Shown here: in pieces, positions 31,117 through 39,469 of the stretch
Position numbering within the stretch: the first letter of the stretch is position 1
How the letters are laid out: every line of letters starts with the position of its first letter
From: Kiritimatiellia bacterium
GTDB taxonomy: Bacteria; Verrucomicrobiota; Kiritimatiellia; RFP12; UBA1067
Reading direction: 5' to 3'
DNA: 52,470 bases
Assembly (NCBI GenBank): GCA_017405115.1
Contig: JAFRBA010000240.1
Span: forward strand, 1 to 52,470
The notes under the pieces: generated by a model
Databases searched by the model: none
What the model was told of the DNA's origin: nothing
The model's input: the letters and a program-made list of their open reading frames with translations, nothing else
Position numbers and translations under genes: made by a program

Positions 31117-32523
31117 CTACTCGCGGAAGAGATCGTCTATCGTGACGGTGGATTGTATGTCGTATGCGTAGGCGTTCTTTTTCAGTTCGGGGGAGACAAC
31201 CAGCGTCAGATGCACTGCCTTGCGTGTGCCGGTCTCGTCCTTGAAGACCCTGCGCCGTCTCTGCATGCGGGCAAGTTCGTCAGCCGTAAGCTCGTATGGC
31301 TCGCGCGAGAATTTCATTTCGCACAGGTTGATCACTCCGTCGTTCCGGTTGATCAGCATGTCTATTTGCACATGTTCGTCGCCTGAACTGCGCCAAGGCA
31401 ATACCTCGCAGACCACACCGCCTATCTGAAGGGCTTTCTTGATCTCGTCAACGTGCATGAGGCAGACACGCTCAAAGGCAAGTCCCTCCCATGTGCCCAC
31501 AAAACGAGAATCAACCGATGATGCCAGGAAATGCTCGCCCTTGCCTTCGGCGGCAACCAAGACCTTGAAATGAAAGAGCGTATAGCTGTCAATCAGCTGG
31601 AACACAGCGCCCTTGTTCTTCTTGCCGAGCACCGAATACTTTCGGACAAAACCGCACTGTTCAAGTTCCTCAAGGTAACGCGTAAGAGTGCCAGACTCCG
31701 CGATACCGACACCAGAGGCTATTTCCTCTCTTGTAAGGCCAGCCCCCCTTCGCCCCAGCTCCGACACGATTCTTTCGTAGGGCTCCGGATTTTTGAACAG
31801 GGATGAATAAAGCTCGGAATACTCCATTCGCAGTCGCCCGTTTCGAGCAAGAAAGAGTGCCTCAACATTCTGCGCGGGGCTCAGCCCACGCACAAGCTGC
31901 TTCCAGTAATAAGGAATCCCCCCCAGCGCCATGTAGCACTCGACTATCTGGCGGCGGGACATGCCAAGGCCGCGGGACTCCGCATACTGCTCGCACTCTC
32001 GCAAGGTGAACGGCGACAACGGAATCTCGACCGTAACGCGATTGTGAAGGCCACCTCGGTTTCGCAAGATCTTCTTGATTATCCAAGACGTCGCCGAGCC
32101 ACAGACAATCAGAAGGACGTCTTTGCGGGCAGACGCCCATCCATTCCAGAAATTCTCCAACGCGGAGACGAATCCCGACTTCGGCGTATCCATCCAAGGC
32201 ATTTCGTCGATGAATACGACTTTCTTCGGAGCATCGGAGCGTCGTATCACGTCTTTCAGCGCATCAAAGGCATCCATCCAATCACCGGGAACGGCCCCGA
32301 TATCCAAACCTGATTCCCTTAACGCTCCCGCGAACGCCTTAAGCTGCCGCTTCATGCCAGAGTTCGCGAGCCCAGAGTGTTGAAAAGTAAATGTATAGTC
32401 GAAGGTCTCCCGAACAAGAAATGTCTTGCCGACACGACGCCTACCATAAACCGCAACAAACTCCGAATACTCGGAATCTCTCGCCTCTTCAAGCATTCTG
32501 CGCTCTTTGCTTCTACCTATCAT
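31117..32523 (-). CDS. AAA ATPase with DUF234 C-terminal domain
   Basis: 468 aa. N-terminal STAND-type ATPase with Walker A VYGRRRVGKTFL (about 25-36), Walker B VVFIDEMPWMDT near 107 and the conserved arginine-rich segment after GGLHNR. A winged-helix segment follows near 260-330 (LTREEIASGVGIAESGTLTRYLEELE). The C-terminal DUF234 is a PD-(D/E)XK-like nuclease domain (VQIDMLINRNDGVINLCEMKFS: Asp, Glu, Lys of the core). These proteins are common, often mobile, in gut bacteria and archaea; biological role unknown, possibly defence or toxin. It has its own promoter. Confidence 0.88.
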   Translation of the reverse strand: MIGRSKERRMLEEARDSEYSEFVAVYGRRRVGKTFLVRETFDYTFTFQHSGLANSGMKRQLKAFAGALRESGLDIGAVPGDWMDAFDALKDVIRRSDAPKKVVFIDEMPWMDTPKSGFVSALENFWNGWASARKDVLLIVCGSATSWIIKKILRNRGGLHNRVTVEIPLSPFTLRECEQYAESRGLGMSRRQIVECYMALGGIPYYWKQLVRGLSPAQNVEALFLARNGRLRMEYSELYSSLFKNPEPYERIVSELGRRGAGLTREEIASGVGIAESGTLTRYLEELEQCGFVRKYSVLGKKNKGAVFQLIDSYTLFHFKVLVAAEGKGEHFLASSVDSRFVGTWEGLAFERVCLMHVDEIKKALQIGGVVCEVLPWRSSGDEHVQIDMLINRNDGVINLCEMKFSREPYELTADELARMQRRRRVFKDETGTRKAVHLTLVVSPELKKNAYAYDIQSTVTIDDLFRE

Positions 32524-32556
32524 TCACAGGTCTCCTTTCTGTGCTGAACGCCGCGA

Positions 32557-32586
32557 ATTATACCACAACATCCGCGATTTAGTCAA
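32557..32586 (-). promoter_or_regulatory. promoter of AAA-DUF234 gene
   Basis: Minus strand TTGACT (32586-32581), 18-nt spacer, TGG-TATAAT (-10 at 32562-32557). Leader about 25 nt. Confidence 0.7.
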
Positions 32587-32690
32587 GTATAACGCGATTT
32601 TAGCAATATCGCAGACTAAATCCATATTTAGGAGATACATTTAGTCTCGATACCGGCCATTGGATTTCCGCCGCCGGCAACTTCGCAATC

Positions 32691-32790
32691 TCCTTCGGGT
32701 CGCGATGGATGCAAGCTCGACCTCGACGTCGGTGCCGTAGTTGACCTCGAAGACCATTGTGCCCGCAGCGCTTTCGCGCGCGGCAAGCTC
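32691..32790 (-). pseudogene. remnant of an unknown protein family (copy 1)
   Basis: A minus-strand reading of about 33 codons (ELAARESAAGTMVFEVNY, then LASIATRR) matches the remnant at 49219-49452 (ELAAHACATGTKVFEVNY, then LASLATER). No start and no downstream continuation. It lies in the 341-nt gap 32524-32864, which otherwise contains only the promoter of the AAA-DUF234 gene. Confidence 0.45.
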
Positions 32791-32864
32791 CCCTCACCGC
32801 AGTCAAACATATACAGTGAAGCATATACGGAAGGGTCCGCAGATTGGATTGGATCGTGCATCGC

Positions 32865-35198
32865 CTACCTTGTCGGCCGAAATTCCGGATCCGTCGGGCA
32901 GGACACTTTGACGTCTCGCCCGGGCACCGCACCGTCCAGCTTGAAATCGACGACCCTTCCGCCCTTCATCGCCGCGGAGACGCGGAATCCGCCGCGGACG
33001 CGGAAGTTCTCGAAGCTTCCCGTGAAGCCCCTGGGCACGGAGGGGAATATGCGAACTTCCCCGCCCCAGCTCTGGCAGAGCGCCTCAGAAGCAAGGAGCA
33101 AAAACGCCGCGCCTCCTTCAAGCACCGGGGCGACGAGCGCCTTTCCAGCCGGGTTCCAGGAGAGGTCGCCCGGTCCCGTACGCGGAAACTCGGTCATGGC
33201 GCCGTTCCAGTCCCGGCGCACCAGCTTCGGCGCCTTCGCGACGTTCGTCCTCGCCTCATCGCGCGTCAGGTCCGTAACGACTATCGGATTGTGGCAGAAG
33301 AGCCCGTTTGGCTTCGCGAAACCGGCCTCGAAGGACTTCAGCGCCTTCCATCCGCGCTCGCCGCCGAAGAGCCTTGTCGTCGCCATTCCGGAATAGAGCG
33401 CGCTCCATTCGTGGACGGGATGCGGCTCGGCGGTCTCGTGCGAGACTTCTATCGCATACCTGTAGAAGTAGTCGAGCGTGCGCCTGGCAGCCTCGGCGTC
33501 CGTGTCGGACTCGGCCGGGAAGAACGGATAGAAGAGGTGCCCTCCGTACATGAAGTGGTCGGCGGGGACGTCCGGCCCGCACCACCATCCGCCGTCCGGG
33601 TGCCGCGCGATGCGCGGATAGTGCGCCAGGACGTCGCGCCAGAGCTCGCGTTCGCGAGAATCGACACCGAAGCGCGTCGCCGCCTCGAGGGCGGTCTCCA
33701 GGCACGGCTTCAGGCATGCGACGACTGCGGTCTCGTCTACGGAGCCGGTGAATATCTCCGGCGGGACCGACCATATGAAGTGGTACGTGCCGCGCTCGTC
33801 CCGGGTCATGGTGGAGGTGTAGAACCCGATGAACTCCTTTAACAGCGGATATATCCGCCGCAGAACGGATTCGTCGTGCGTGTACCACCACGCCTGCGAG
33901 AGGACGAGGCCCGAGTAAGCGCCGCCGCAGAGCGTGTAGCGGTAGGCCATGACCGGCTGCTCGCGTCCGTTCGGGTTCATGTTGAGCGGAAGGTAGGCGC
34001 CATCCGCCCCGAACACCTCCTTCGTGCGCCGCCTTAGTTCCGGCAGCGCGTCCTCGTACGTCTTCGCGAACGTCTCGACGAACTCCGGGTGCCCTAGGGG
34101 GAAGAACGGCATCATCGGTATCTGCACGTTCTGGTCGTGGACGTACGTATGCGAGCCTATCCCCGGCACGCCGCTGCCGAGGGGGCCGTGCGCAAGGCCG
34201 TTCAGGGCCGGCATCGGCGCCTTGCCGAACTGCGAGGCGAGCGCGTAGAGCGAGAAGTTCCAGAGCCTGTCCACCGCCTCGTCGCTCGCGAAGGAGGCGC
34301 GCGCGCCCCTCTCCCAGAAGCGCCTCCACCACGCGCGGTTGTCGGCGCGCACCTTCTCGAAGCCATCCCTCGCCGCAGCCCTCACTGCCGCGACGGCCGC
34401 CTCACGCGGGTCGGCGGCGTCGCGCGTCGTGCGAACTGCCAGGAAAAGCGACCCCGCACCCTTAACCGCGAACTTCGCGAGGCGGCCGACAGTAGACACC
34501 TCGTCCGGGGCCGTCGCCGCGACGGCGTAAGTCTCGCCGCCAGGCATTCGCTGTGAGAACGACACAACTCCGCCCTCGACCCTCCACTCGAACGGCAGGC
34601 TGTCAAGGCGCGGGTCCTCCGGACGCGCGAGGTCGATGCACGCGGTGCGTTCCGGGTCGCACGCATCCTCGAACGACACTGCCATCACGTCGCGCGTTCG
34701 TTCGACGAACGACACCGTCCTCGCCGACATCGACGGGGTTTCCATGCTCTCCACGAGCTCGCCGGTGCGCGTGTCCAGCGTCTGCACCGTCTTTGGTATG
34801 GACGGCATCGACCATCCGAGCCCAAGCCAGAACCGCACGCGCAGAATCGCCGCGGAGACGGAGAGCGTGAGGCGCTCGCCGTCAGGGGGGCCCTTCACCG
34901 AAGGCTTCTCCCGAGGACCGAGGAAGGCGACCGAGCGGCCTGCGTTCGTGGCGACGCAGCGCATCACCTCGTCGTGGGGAGTGTAGTCGCAGGCAAATAC
35001 GCGCGAGTCGAATATGTCGTTCCTGTTCACCAGCCACTCGAGGTGCATCGGCGCGTAGGCAAGCGCCGCCGTAGCGCCGTCGCCGAGCAGAAGCCCGTCC
35101 TGCCAGATGGAACCGGCATCGCGAGTCCACGACGTCCCGCCGAACGCCGGGGCCCCCGCCGCGCACAGGGCCGAGATCAGCCACCCGGCGCACCTCAT
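32865..35198 (-). CDS. secreted glycoside hydrolase, GH95-like (six-hairpin fold)
   Basis: 777 aa from ATG 35198 (AGGGGG about 11 nt upstream; an ATG at 35219 would add 7 residues). Signal peptide about 1-20. An N-terminal beta-sandwich (GSIWQDGLLLGDGATAALAY, WLVNRNDIFDSR) is followed by an (alpha/alpha)6 catalytic domain with HTYVHDQNVQIPMMPFFPLG, YLPLNMNPNG, SQAWWYTHDESVLRR and HEWSALYSGM, and a C-terminal beta-domain. The layout resembles alpha-L-fucosidases of family GH95; true substrate uncertain. It lies 25 nt after the DUF4838 gene, in one operon. Confidence 0.7.
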   Translation of the reverse strand: MRCAGWLISALCAAGAPAFGGTSWTRDAGSIWQDGLLLGDGATAALAYAPMHLEWLVNRNDIFDSRVFACDYTPHDEVMRCVATNAGRSVAFLGPREKPSVKGPPDGERLTLSVSAAILRVRFWLGLGWSMPSIPKTVQTLDTRTGELVESMETPSMSARTVSFVERTRDVMAVSFEDACDPERTACIDLARPEDPRLDSLPFEWRVEGGVVSFSQRMPGGETYAVAATAPDEVSTVGRLAKFAVKGAGSLFLAVRTTRDAADPREAAVAAVRAAARDGFEKVRADNRAWWRRFWERGARASFASDEAVDRLWNFSLYALASQFGKAPMPALNGLAHGPLGSGVPGIGSHTYVHDQNVQIPMMPFFPLGHPEFVETFAKTYEDALPELRRRTKEVFGADGAYLPLNMNPNGREQPVMAYRYTLCGGAYSGLVLSQAWWYTHDESVLRRIYPLLKEFIGFYTSTMTRDERGTYHFIWSVPPEIFTGSVDETAVVACLKPCLETALEAATRFGVDSRERELWRDVLAHYPRIARHPDGGWWCGPDVPADHFMYGGHLFYPFFPAESDTDAEAARRTLDYFYRYAIEVSHETAEPHPVHEWSALYSGMATTRLFGGERGWKALKSFEAGFAKPNGLFCHNPIVVTDLTRDEARTNVAKAPKLVRRDWNGAMTEFPRTGPGDLSWNPAGKALVAPVLEGGAAFLLLASEALCQSWGGEVRIFPSVPRGFTGSFENFRVRGGFRVSAAMKGGRVVDFKLDGAVPGRDVKVSCPTDPEFRPTR

Positions 35199-35223
35199 CG
35201 ACGCATTCCCCCTGCCCATGACG

Positions 35224-37617
35224 TCACTTGGGCGGCTGGACGCGGCGGAAAGCCATGCGGTCCAGCGCCAGCAGGTCCTTGCGACTTGAGCCAGGGAACG
35301 CCGTAGGTCCCTCGATCTTGACGCTGACCCAGACCTCGTACCAGTTCGGATCGACCGGGAGCCCGTCCGCGAGGATGTAGTATGCCTTTAGCTCGATGCG
35401 GTTCAGCCAGCTGCTTGGGAACCAGAACCCCGTGTGGGAGCCCAGATGTGCGACTCCGAGCTTCTGCCAGAAGTATTTGCCCTCCACTGCGCCAGTGGCC
35501 TTGATGCTGAACGGATAGGAGTCCTTGGTGCCCCAGTCGTATATCCCGCACCCGGTGGGGAACCCGAACTTCATGCTTCCCCATTTCGCGACCGTGGTGT
35601 AGCCGCGTTCGGAACTGGGGTCCTCGTTTTTGTTCCACGAGCGGTGGTAGTCCACGCATACGAGGTCGTCGGCGGGCACCTCCTTCAGCTCGGGCGGGAG
35701 GTCCTTGAACTTCAGCGACATCAGGTCTATGACGTCGTGCGCCCTCGCCTTGACCTTCGGCCTGTCGGCTTCGCAGATGCAACCGTTCGCGGCATAGTAG
35801 TCGGAGCACTCCAGGAACTCGGCCTTCGCCGCCTCGAGCGCCTTGCGCGACTCGGCGTCGGTCTTGGGCATGAGCATCCTTATGATCTCCTGGAGCGTGG
35901 AGGACAGCACGTGCGCCACGCGCGCGCGCTCCCTCGGACGGTCGGGCCCGAGCTTCGCGTACGCCTTCCGCACCAGCGCCGCCAGGGCCTCCATGTTCTC
36001 GCGCGTGCGCCACGGCAGCCTGCGGATGTGCCAGTCGTACGAGGTCGACGTCGGGCTCTCGAGCGCGATCCTGTCGGCGAACCTGATCGCCTCGTACATC
36101 TCGTCGGCGGCAGGCCCGTACACGCGGCACCAGCTGCGCACGAGAGCCCACGGGTCCTGCGAAGGGTCGATGTAGAGCTGGCTCAAGAGGTAGTAGTTCA
36201 GCAGGTAGAACGGCTGGCGACCGTATTCAGTCTCCATGAAGATCGTCGAGAGCCCGTTCTTCGCGAAGAACCTGGCGTCTCCGGCGAACGCCTCCACGCA
36301 CACTTCCGGGTACGAGTCGCCGTAGAGCATATAGTCCCAGAGGTGGACGTTCTTGGTGAGCTTCAGCCAGTCGCCGAGCTCGGCGGCCTGCTTCTCGTTG
36401 AAGTGCCCGGGAGTCTCCAGCGGACGGGAATGGTCGGAGACGCTGTAGACGTCGCACCAGCGTATCACGACGTTCGGCTCCACGGCGATCGTGCCGGGCT
36501 TCGGGGCGCATCCCGTCGACACGTACGCGAAGGTGCGAATCTGCACGTCGGGGTACTTCCTGGCGATCTCGCGGGCGAGCCAGTTGACGCATTCCAGCAC
36601 GAGGCCCGCGTCGCCGCCCTCCTTGTGGCCGCCAGGCACACGGTTGTACTTCGCAATCACCTTCTTGCACTCCGGGCACAGGCAGATGAAGTCCGAGTTG
36701 TCCATCTGCGAGAAGTCGTAGATGCAAGGATAGTTGGTCGGGTTCTGCCTGCGGTCGCGCTCGACGAACCGCTCAAGGGACTTCAGAAGCTCCTTCCACA
36801 TCTCGCGGTTGGAGAAGCACAGCTGGCTCTCCGCGTTCAACTTTGCGGTGCGCTTGCCGGCCTTGTTCATGGAATACCATTCGGGGTGATCCTTGAAGTA
36901 CTTCGCGGGCGGCAGGTACTCGTAGAAGCTGTGGCAGCTCTTGACCTGCCCGGAGATGCGCCGCGTGTTCTCCATCTCGGCACCGTAGAACTCGGGGGCT
37001 CGGCGGCGGCGGGAGAAACGGTCCCACATCGGCATCTCGTCCTTGGAGAAACGCGAGGTGTACCGCACGCCGTGGTAGATGCCCCGGTCGTATATGGCCG
37101 GCTTCACTGAGACGTCGCACACCGGGATCTCAAGCCCTGGGTTGTAGACGAACGGGTCCTCTCCGTCGGGCGAGAGGAAGGCGTAGCCGCAGAACCTCTC
37201 GACGAACTCCGTCATCGCGAACGAAGCGCCCTTGCCCGTCTTGCCGTAGACGAACACCTTTCCGGGCACGGCCTTCACGCGCCAGTCGCCGTTGCGCATC
37301 GCGGAGGGGTCTATGCCGGCCGCGCGCGCGGCCTTCGTGTCGCCGAGGTAGATGACGGCTCTGGCGTCGCCGGGCTCCTCGCCCTCCGCGAAGACCGGCA
37401 GAAGCCTGCCTGTCGTCTTGAAGACGACGTTGGTGAGGTCGTCCGCGGCGGCCTTCGTCCACTCGCGCCCCGCCTTGCACGCGCCGGTGTCGAAGTTCAC
37501 GGCGACGACGGCGTCGGCCACGCGGATCGCCGCGTCAGTGCGCGCCGTGCAGGACGTTACAGCCGCGCCGACGGCCGCCAGCGACACCGCAATGGCCACA
37601 AGCCCTCTCGAATGCAT
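35224..37617 (-). CDS. secreted DUF4838 protein
   Basis: 797 aa. A signal or lipoprotein-like N-terminus (AAVGAAVTSC at about 14-23) is followed by a GH20/GH67-type N-terminal domain (DARAVIYLGDTKAAR) and the DUF4838 core: HSFYEYLPPAKYFKDHPEWY, SQLCFSNREMWKELL, ICLCPECKKVIAKYNR with CxC/CxxC-like cysteines, and EYGRQPFYLLNYYLLSQLY. C-terminal beta-sandwich (HLGSHTGFWFPSSWLNR). DUF4838 proteins occur in polysaccharide loci; activity not established. It follows the LamG gene by 13 nt. Confidence 0.85.
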   Translation of the reverse strand: MHSRGLVAIAVSLAAVGAAVTSCTARTDAAIRVADAVVAVNFDTGACKAGREWTKAAADDLTNVVFKTTGRLLPVFAEGEEPGDARAVIYLGDTKAARAAGIDPSAMRNGDWRVKAVPGKVFVYGKTGKGASFAMTEFVERFCGYAFLSPDGEDPFVYNPGLEIPVCDVSVKPAIYDRGIYHGVRYTSRFSKDEMPMWDRFSRRRRAPEFYGAEMENTRRISGQVKSCHSFYEYLPPAKYFKDHPEWYSMNKAGKRTAKLNAESQLCFSNREMWKELLKSLERFVERDRRQNPTNYPCIYDFSQMDNSDFICLCPECKKVIAKYNRVPGGHKEGGDAGLVLECVNWLAREIARKYPDVQIRTFAYVSTGCAPKPGTIAVEPNVVIRWCDVYSVSDHSRPLETPGHFNEKQAAELGDWLKLTKNVHLWDYMLYGDSYPEVCVEAFAGDARFFAKNGLSTIFMETEYGRQPFYLLNYYLLSQLYIDPSQDPWALVRSWCRVYGPAADEMYEAIRFADRIALESPTSTSYDWHIRRLPWRTRENMEALAALVRKAYAKLGPDRPRERARVAHVLSSTLQEIIRMLMPKTDAESRKALEAAKAEFLECSDYYAANGCICEADRPKVKARAHDVIDLMSLKFKDLPPELKEVPADDLVCVDYHRSWNKNEDPSSERGYTTVAKWGSMKFGFPTGCGIYDWGTKDSYPFSIKATGAVEGKYFWQKLGVAHLGSHTGFWFPSSWLNRIELKAYYILADGLPVDPNWYEVWVSVKIEGPTAFPGSSRKDLLALDRMAFRRVQPPK

Positions 37618-37630
37618 GTCTACCTCGCTT

Positions 37631-39469
37631 TCACTTCATTATGAACAGCGTTCCGGGATGGGAGCGGAACGAAATGAACTGCTCCGGCGAGAGCGCCTTG
37701 CGCGTCATGCGCACCTCGTCTATCCAGCCCTCGAAGCTGCTGCGGTTGAGCTTGCCGCCGCTCGCAAACCAGATGTCGCTGAAACTGTCTCCCGGGCGGT
37801 AGGACTCGGGCATGACCTGAGTGTCCTTGAGTACGTGGTCAACATAAAGCCGGAACTCATATGTGGTATCATCGTAGACGAGCGCAAAGTGATGCCACTT
37901 GCCGTCCTTCAGGAATTTTACGTCTTCACGGTTGTACGCACTTCCATTGTAGTTGCAAATCTGCGTATTGACATGACCCGTCGGAAGATATGCATAGCCC
38001 GTAAGCCGGAAGCAGTCGTCCCCATCCATTATCGCGTGAACACCCCACTCCTGAAAGTAGATTGGTCCGCCGTAGAGCGCGAACACGGGGAACCACTTGC
38101 CTACGTTTTTCATCTTCGCAAGCCATGTCGTGTAGTCGAGCTTCATCGTCACCTCGATTGTGAACGACCCGCTCTTGACGTGTTGGTAATCGTCTCTGCT
38201 GAGTAAGATGCCTCCGCCATCCAGCTCGCCAGCCTCATGCATCCTCTCCAGTGAATGGAAACGACCCGAACCTCCGTTTTCGTAGGGCTCGGCTCTTGTC
38301 CCGTCGTCTACGAGCGCCTTGTTGAACGCCCTAAGCGACGACCACTCTGCTCCGACCGTCACGCTCTCTCCGAGCGAATTCGTGGACGAGGCCTCGTGCA
38401 CAGTGGCATTGCCGGAATACAACTTCATCTGCTTCGTAGGATCCCAATCCCAGAACTGGCCCGCGTACGGATGGCCACCGTAGGCGTAGTTGGTGATTGT
38501 CGTCGCCGTCTCCCCGTCGACTCCGTCCATCTTGTAGTGGAAGACCGTTGTCTCGGGATATGCATCAAGATGACTGGCATGGAGGAAATAGTCCGGCGCA
38601 AGCGCGCGCTTCGACACGCGCAGGCAGGAGACTAGCCCCCTGAACTTACTGTGTCCGATCTCAAGCGGCACCGAAGTATCGAGAACGGAGTTCGTCACAT
38701 TGCTGAGACTCTTGGACCAGTTTCGCGCACCATAGTTGCTCCATGCCGTCAACTTGCGCGTATCCTTGCTGTAGACCAAGGCGATGTGCTGCCAGTCTCC
38801 GCACCATGCGCTGCCATTGTAACTGCACGGGAGCGCATCACCGAACCCGACGGTTTTCCCACCGACCTTTAGATTGTAGCCAGCATAGTAGAACTGCCAG
38901 TACGAATAAGTGGTTCTGTTGAGGTACGTTGGATAGTATCCCTCGGGGACGTTGCCAGTGTCGTCCCCTGGGAAGTATGTTCCGACATTGTAACGGAGTG
39001 AGTACGAATTCGTCCCAGGATTCGGTCCGGGCTTGTCCTCCTCCTGGATCTTGTAGAAGAATTCGATCGTATAGTCGTCGTTGGACGAGATTGCCGTCGA
39101 AAGACCCTCGAAGGTAATCTTGCCGCCGTCCCAGAAGTGCACACAGCCCGGATCGGTGTAGACAATCTCCGGCCTCGGATTCGCCGCGAAGCTGCTGGCG
39201 AGGATGTACTTGCCGGGAACGGCTGCAGGATAGACGACGCCAGTGTCTGTGGACCGCGTGCCCGTGCCTGCCTCGGCCCCGCCCGCGTCGGTCAAGCGCG
39301 GTACGCCGGCGGCGGACGTCCCCGGCGCCCCTTCCTTGAACGGATAGAACGCGATGGTGTCGGCGTCGTATGCGAACGCACCCGACGAAGCCATTGCAGC
39401 AACGGCGAACAACGCCACTGCGTTAAGTGCCCCCCCCCCCGCTTTTTTGCCGATTATGCTCGGTTTCAT
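37631..39469 (-). CDS. secreted protein with two LamG-type lectin domains; poly-G tract in signal region
   Basis: 612 aa. Signal peptide about 1-33, whose codons 9-13 contain an 11-G run. Two concanavalin-like LamG domains: about 40-290 (YTIEFFYKIQEED, WQHIALVYSKDTRKLTAWSN) and 360-600 (GSFTIEVTMKLDYTTW, WHHFALVYDDTTYEFRLYVD, FEGWIDEVRMTRKALSPEQF). It ends with a short hydrophobic-basic tail TLFIMK. It probably binds glycans at the cell surface. AAGGAG 8 nt before the ATG; the ATG overlaps the stop of the upstream AAA gene. Confidence 0.8.
   Translation of the reverse strand: MKPSIIGKKAGGGALNAVALFAVAAMASSGAFAYDADTIAFYPFKEGAPGTSAAGVPRLTDAGGAEAGTGTRSTDTGVVYPAAVPGKYILASSFAANPRPEIVYTDPGCVHFWDGGKITFEGLSTAISSNDDYTIEFFYKIQEEDKPGPNPGTNSYSLRYNVGTYFPGDDTGNVPEGYYPTYLNRTTYSYWQFYYAGYNLKVGGKTVGFGDALPCSYNGSAWCGDWQHIALVYSKDTRKLTAWSNYGARNWSKSLSNVTNSVLDTSVPLEIGHSKFRGLVSCLRVSKRALAPDYFLHASHLDAYPETTVFHYKMDGVDGETATTITNYAYGGHPYAGQFWDWDPTKQMKLYSGNATVHEASSTNSLGESVTVGAEWSSLRAFNKALVDDGTRAEPYENGGSGRFHSLERMHEAGELDGGGILLSRDDYQHVKSGSFTIEVTMKLDYTTWLAKMKNVGKWFPVFALYGGPIYFQEWGVHAIMDGDDCFRLTGYAYLPTGHVNTQICNYNGSAYNREDVKFLKDGKWHHFALVYDDTTYEFRLYVDHVLKDTQVMPESYRPGDSFSDIWFASGGKLNRSSFEGWIDEVRMTRKALSPEQFISFRSHPGTLFIMK
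39430..39440. repeat. 11-bp homopolymeric G tract (minus strand) in LamG gene
   Basis: Eleven consecutive Gs on the coding strand near codon 10 keep the frame open; gain or loss of one G would truncate the protein within the signal peptide. Confidence 0.9.
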
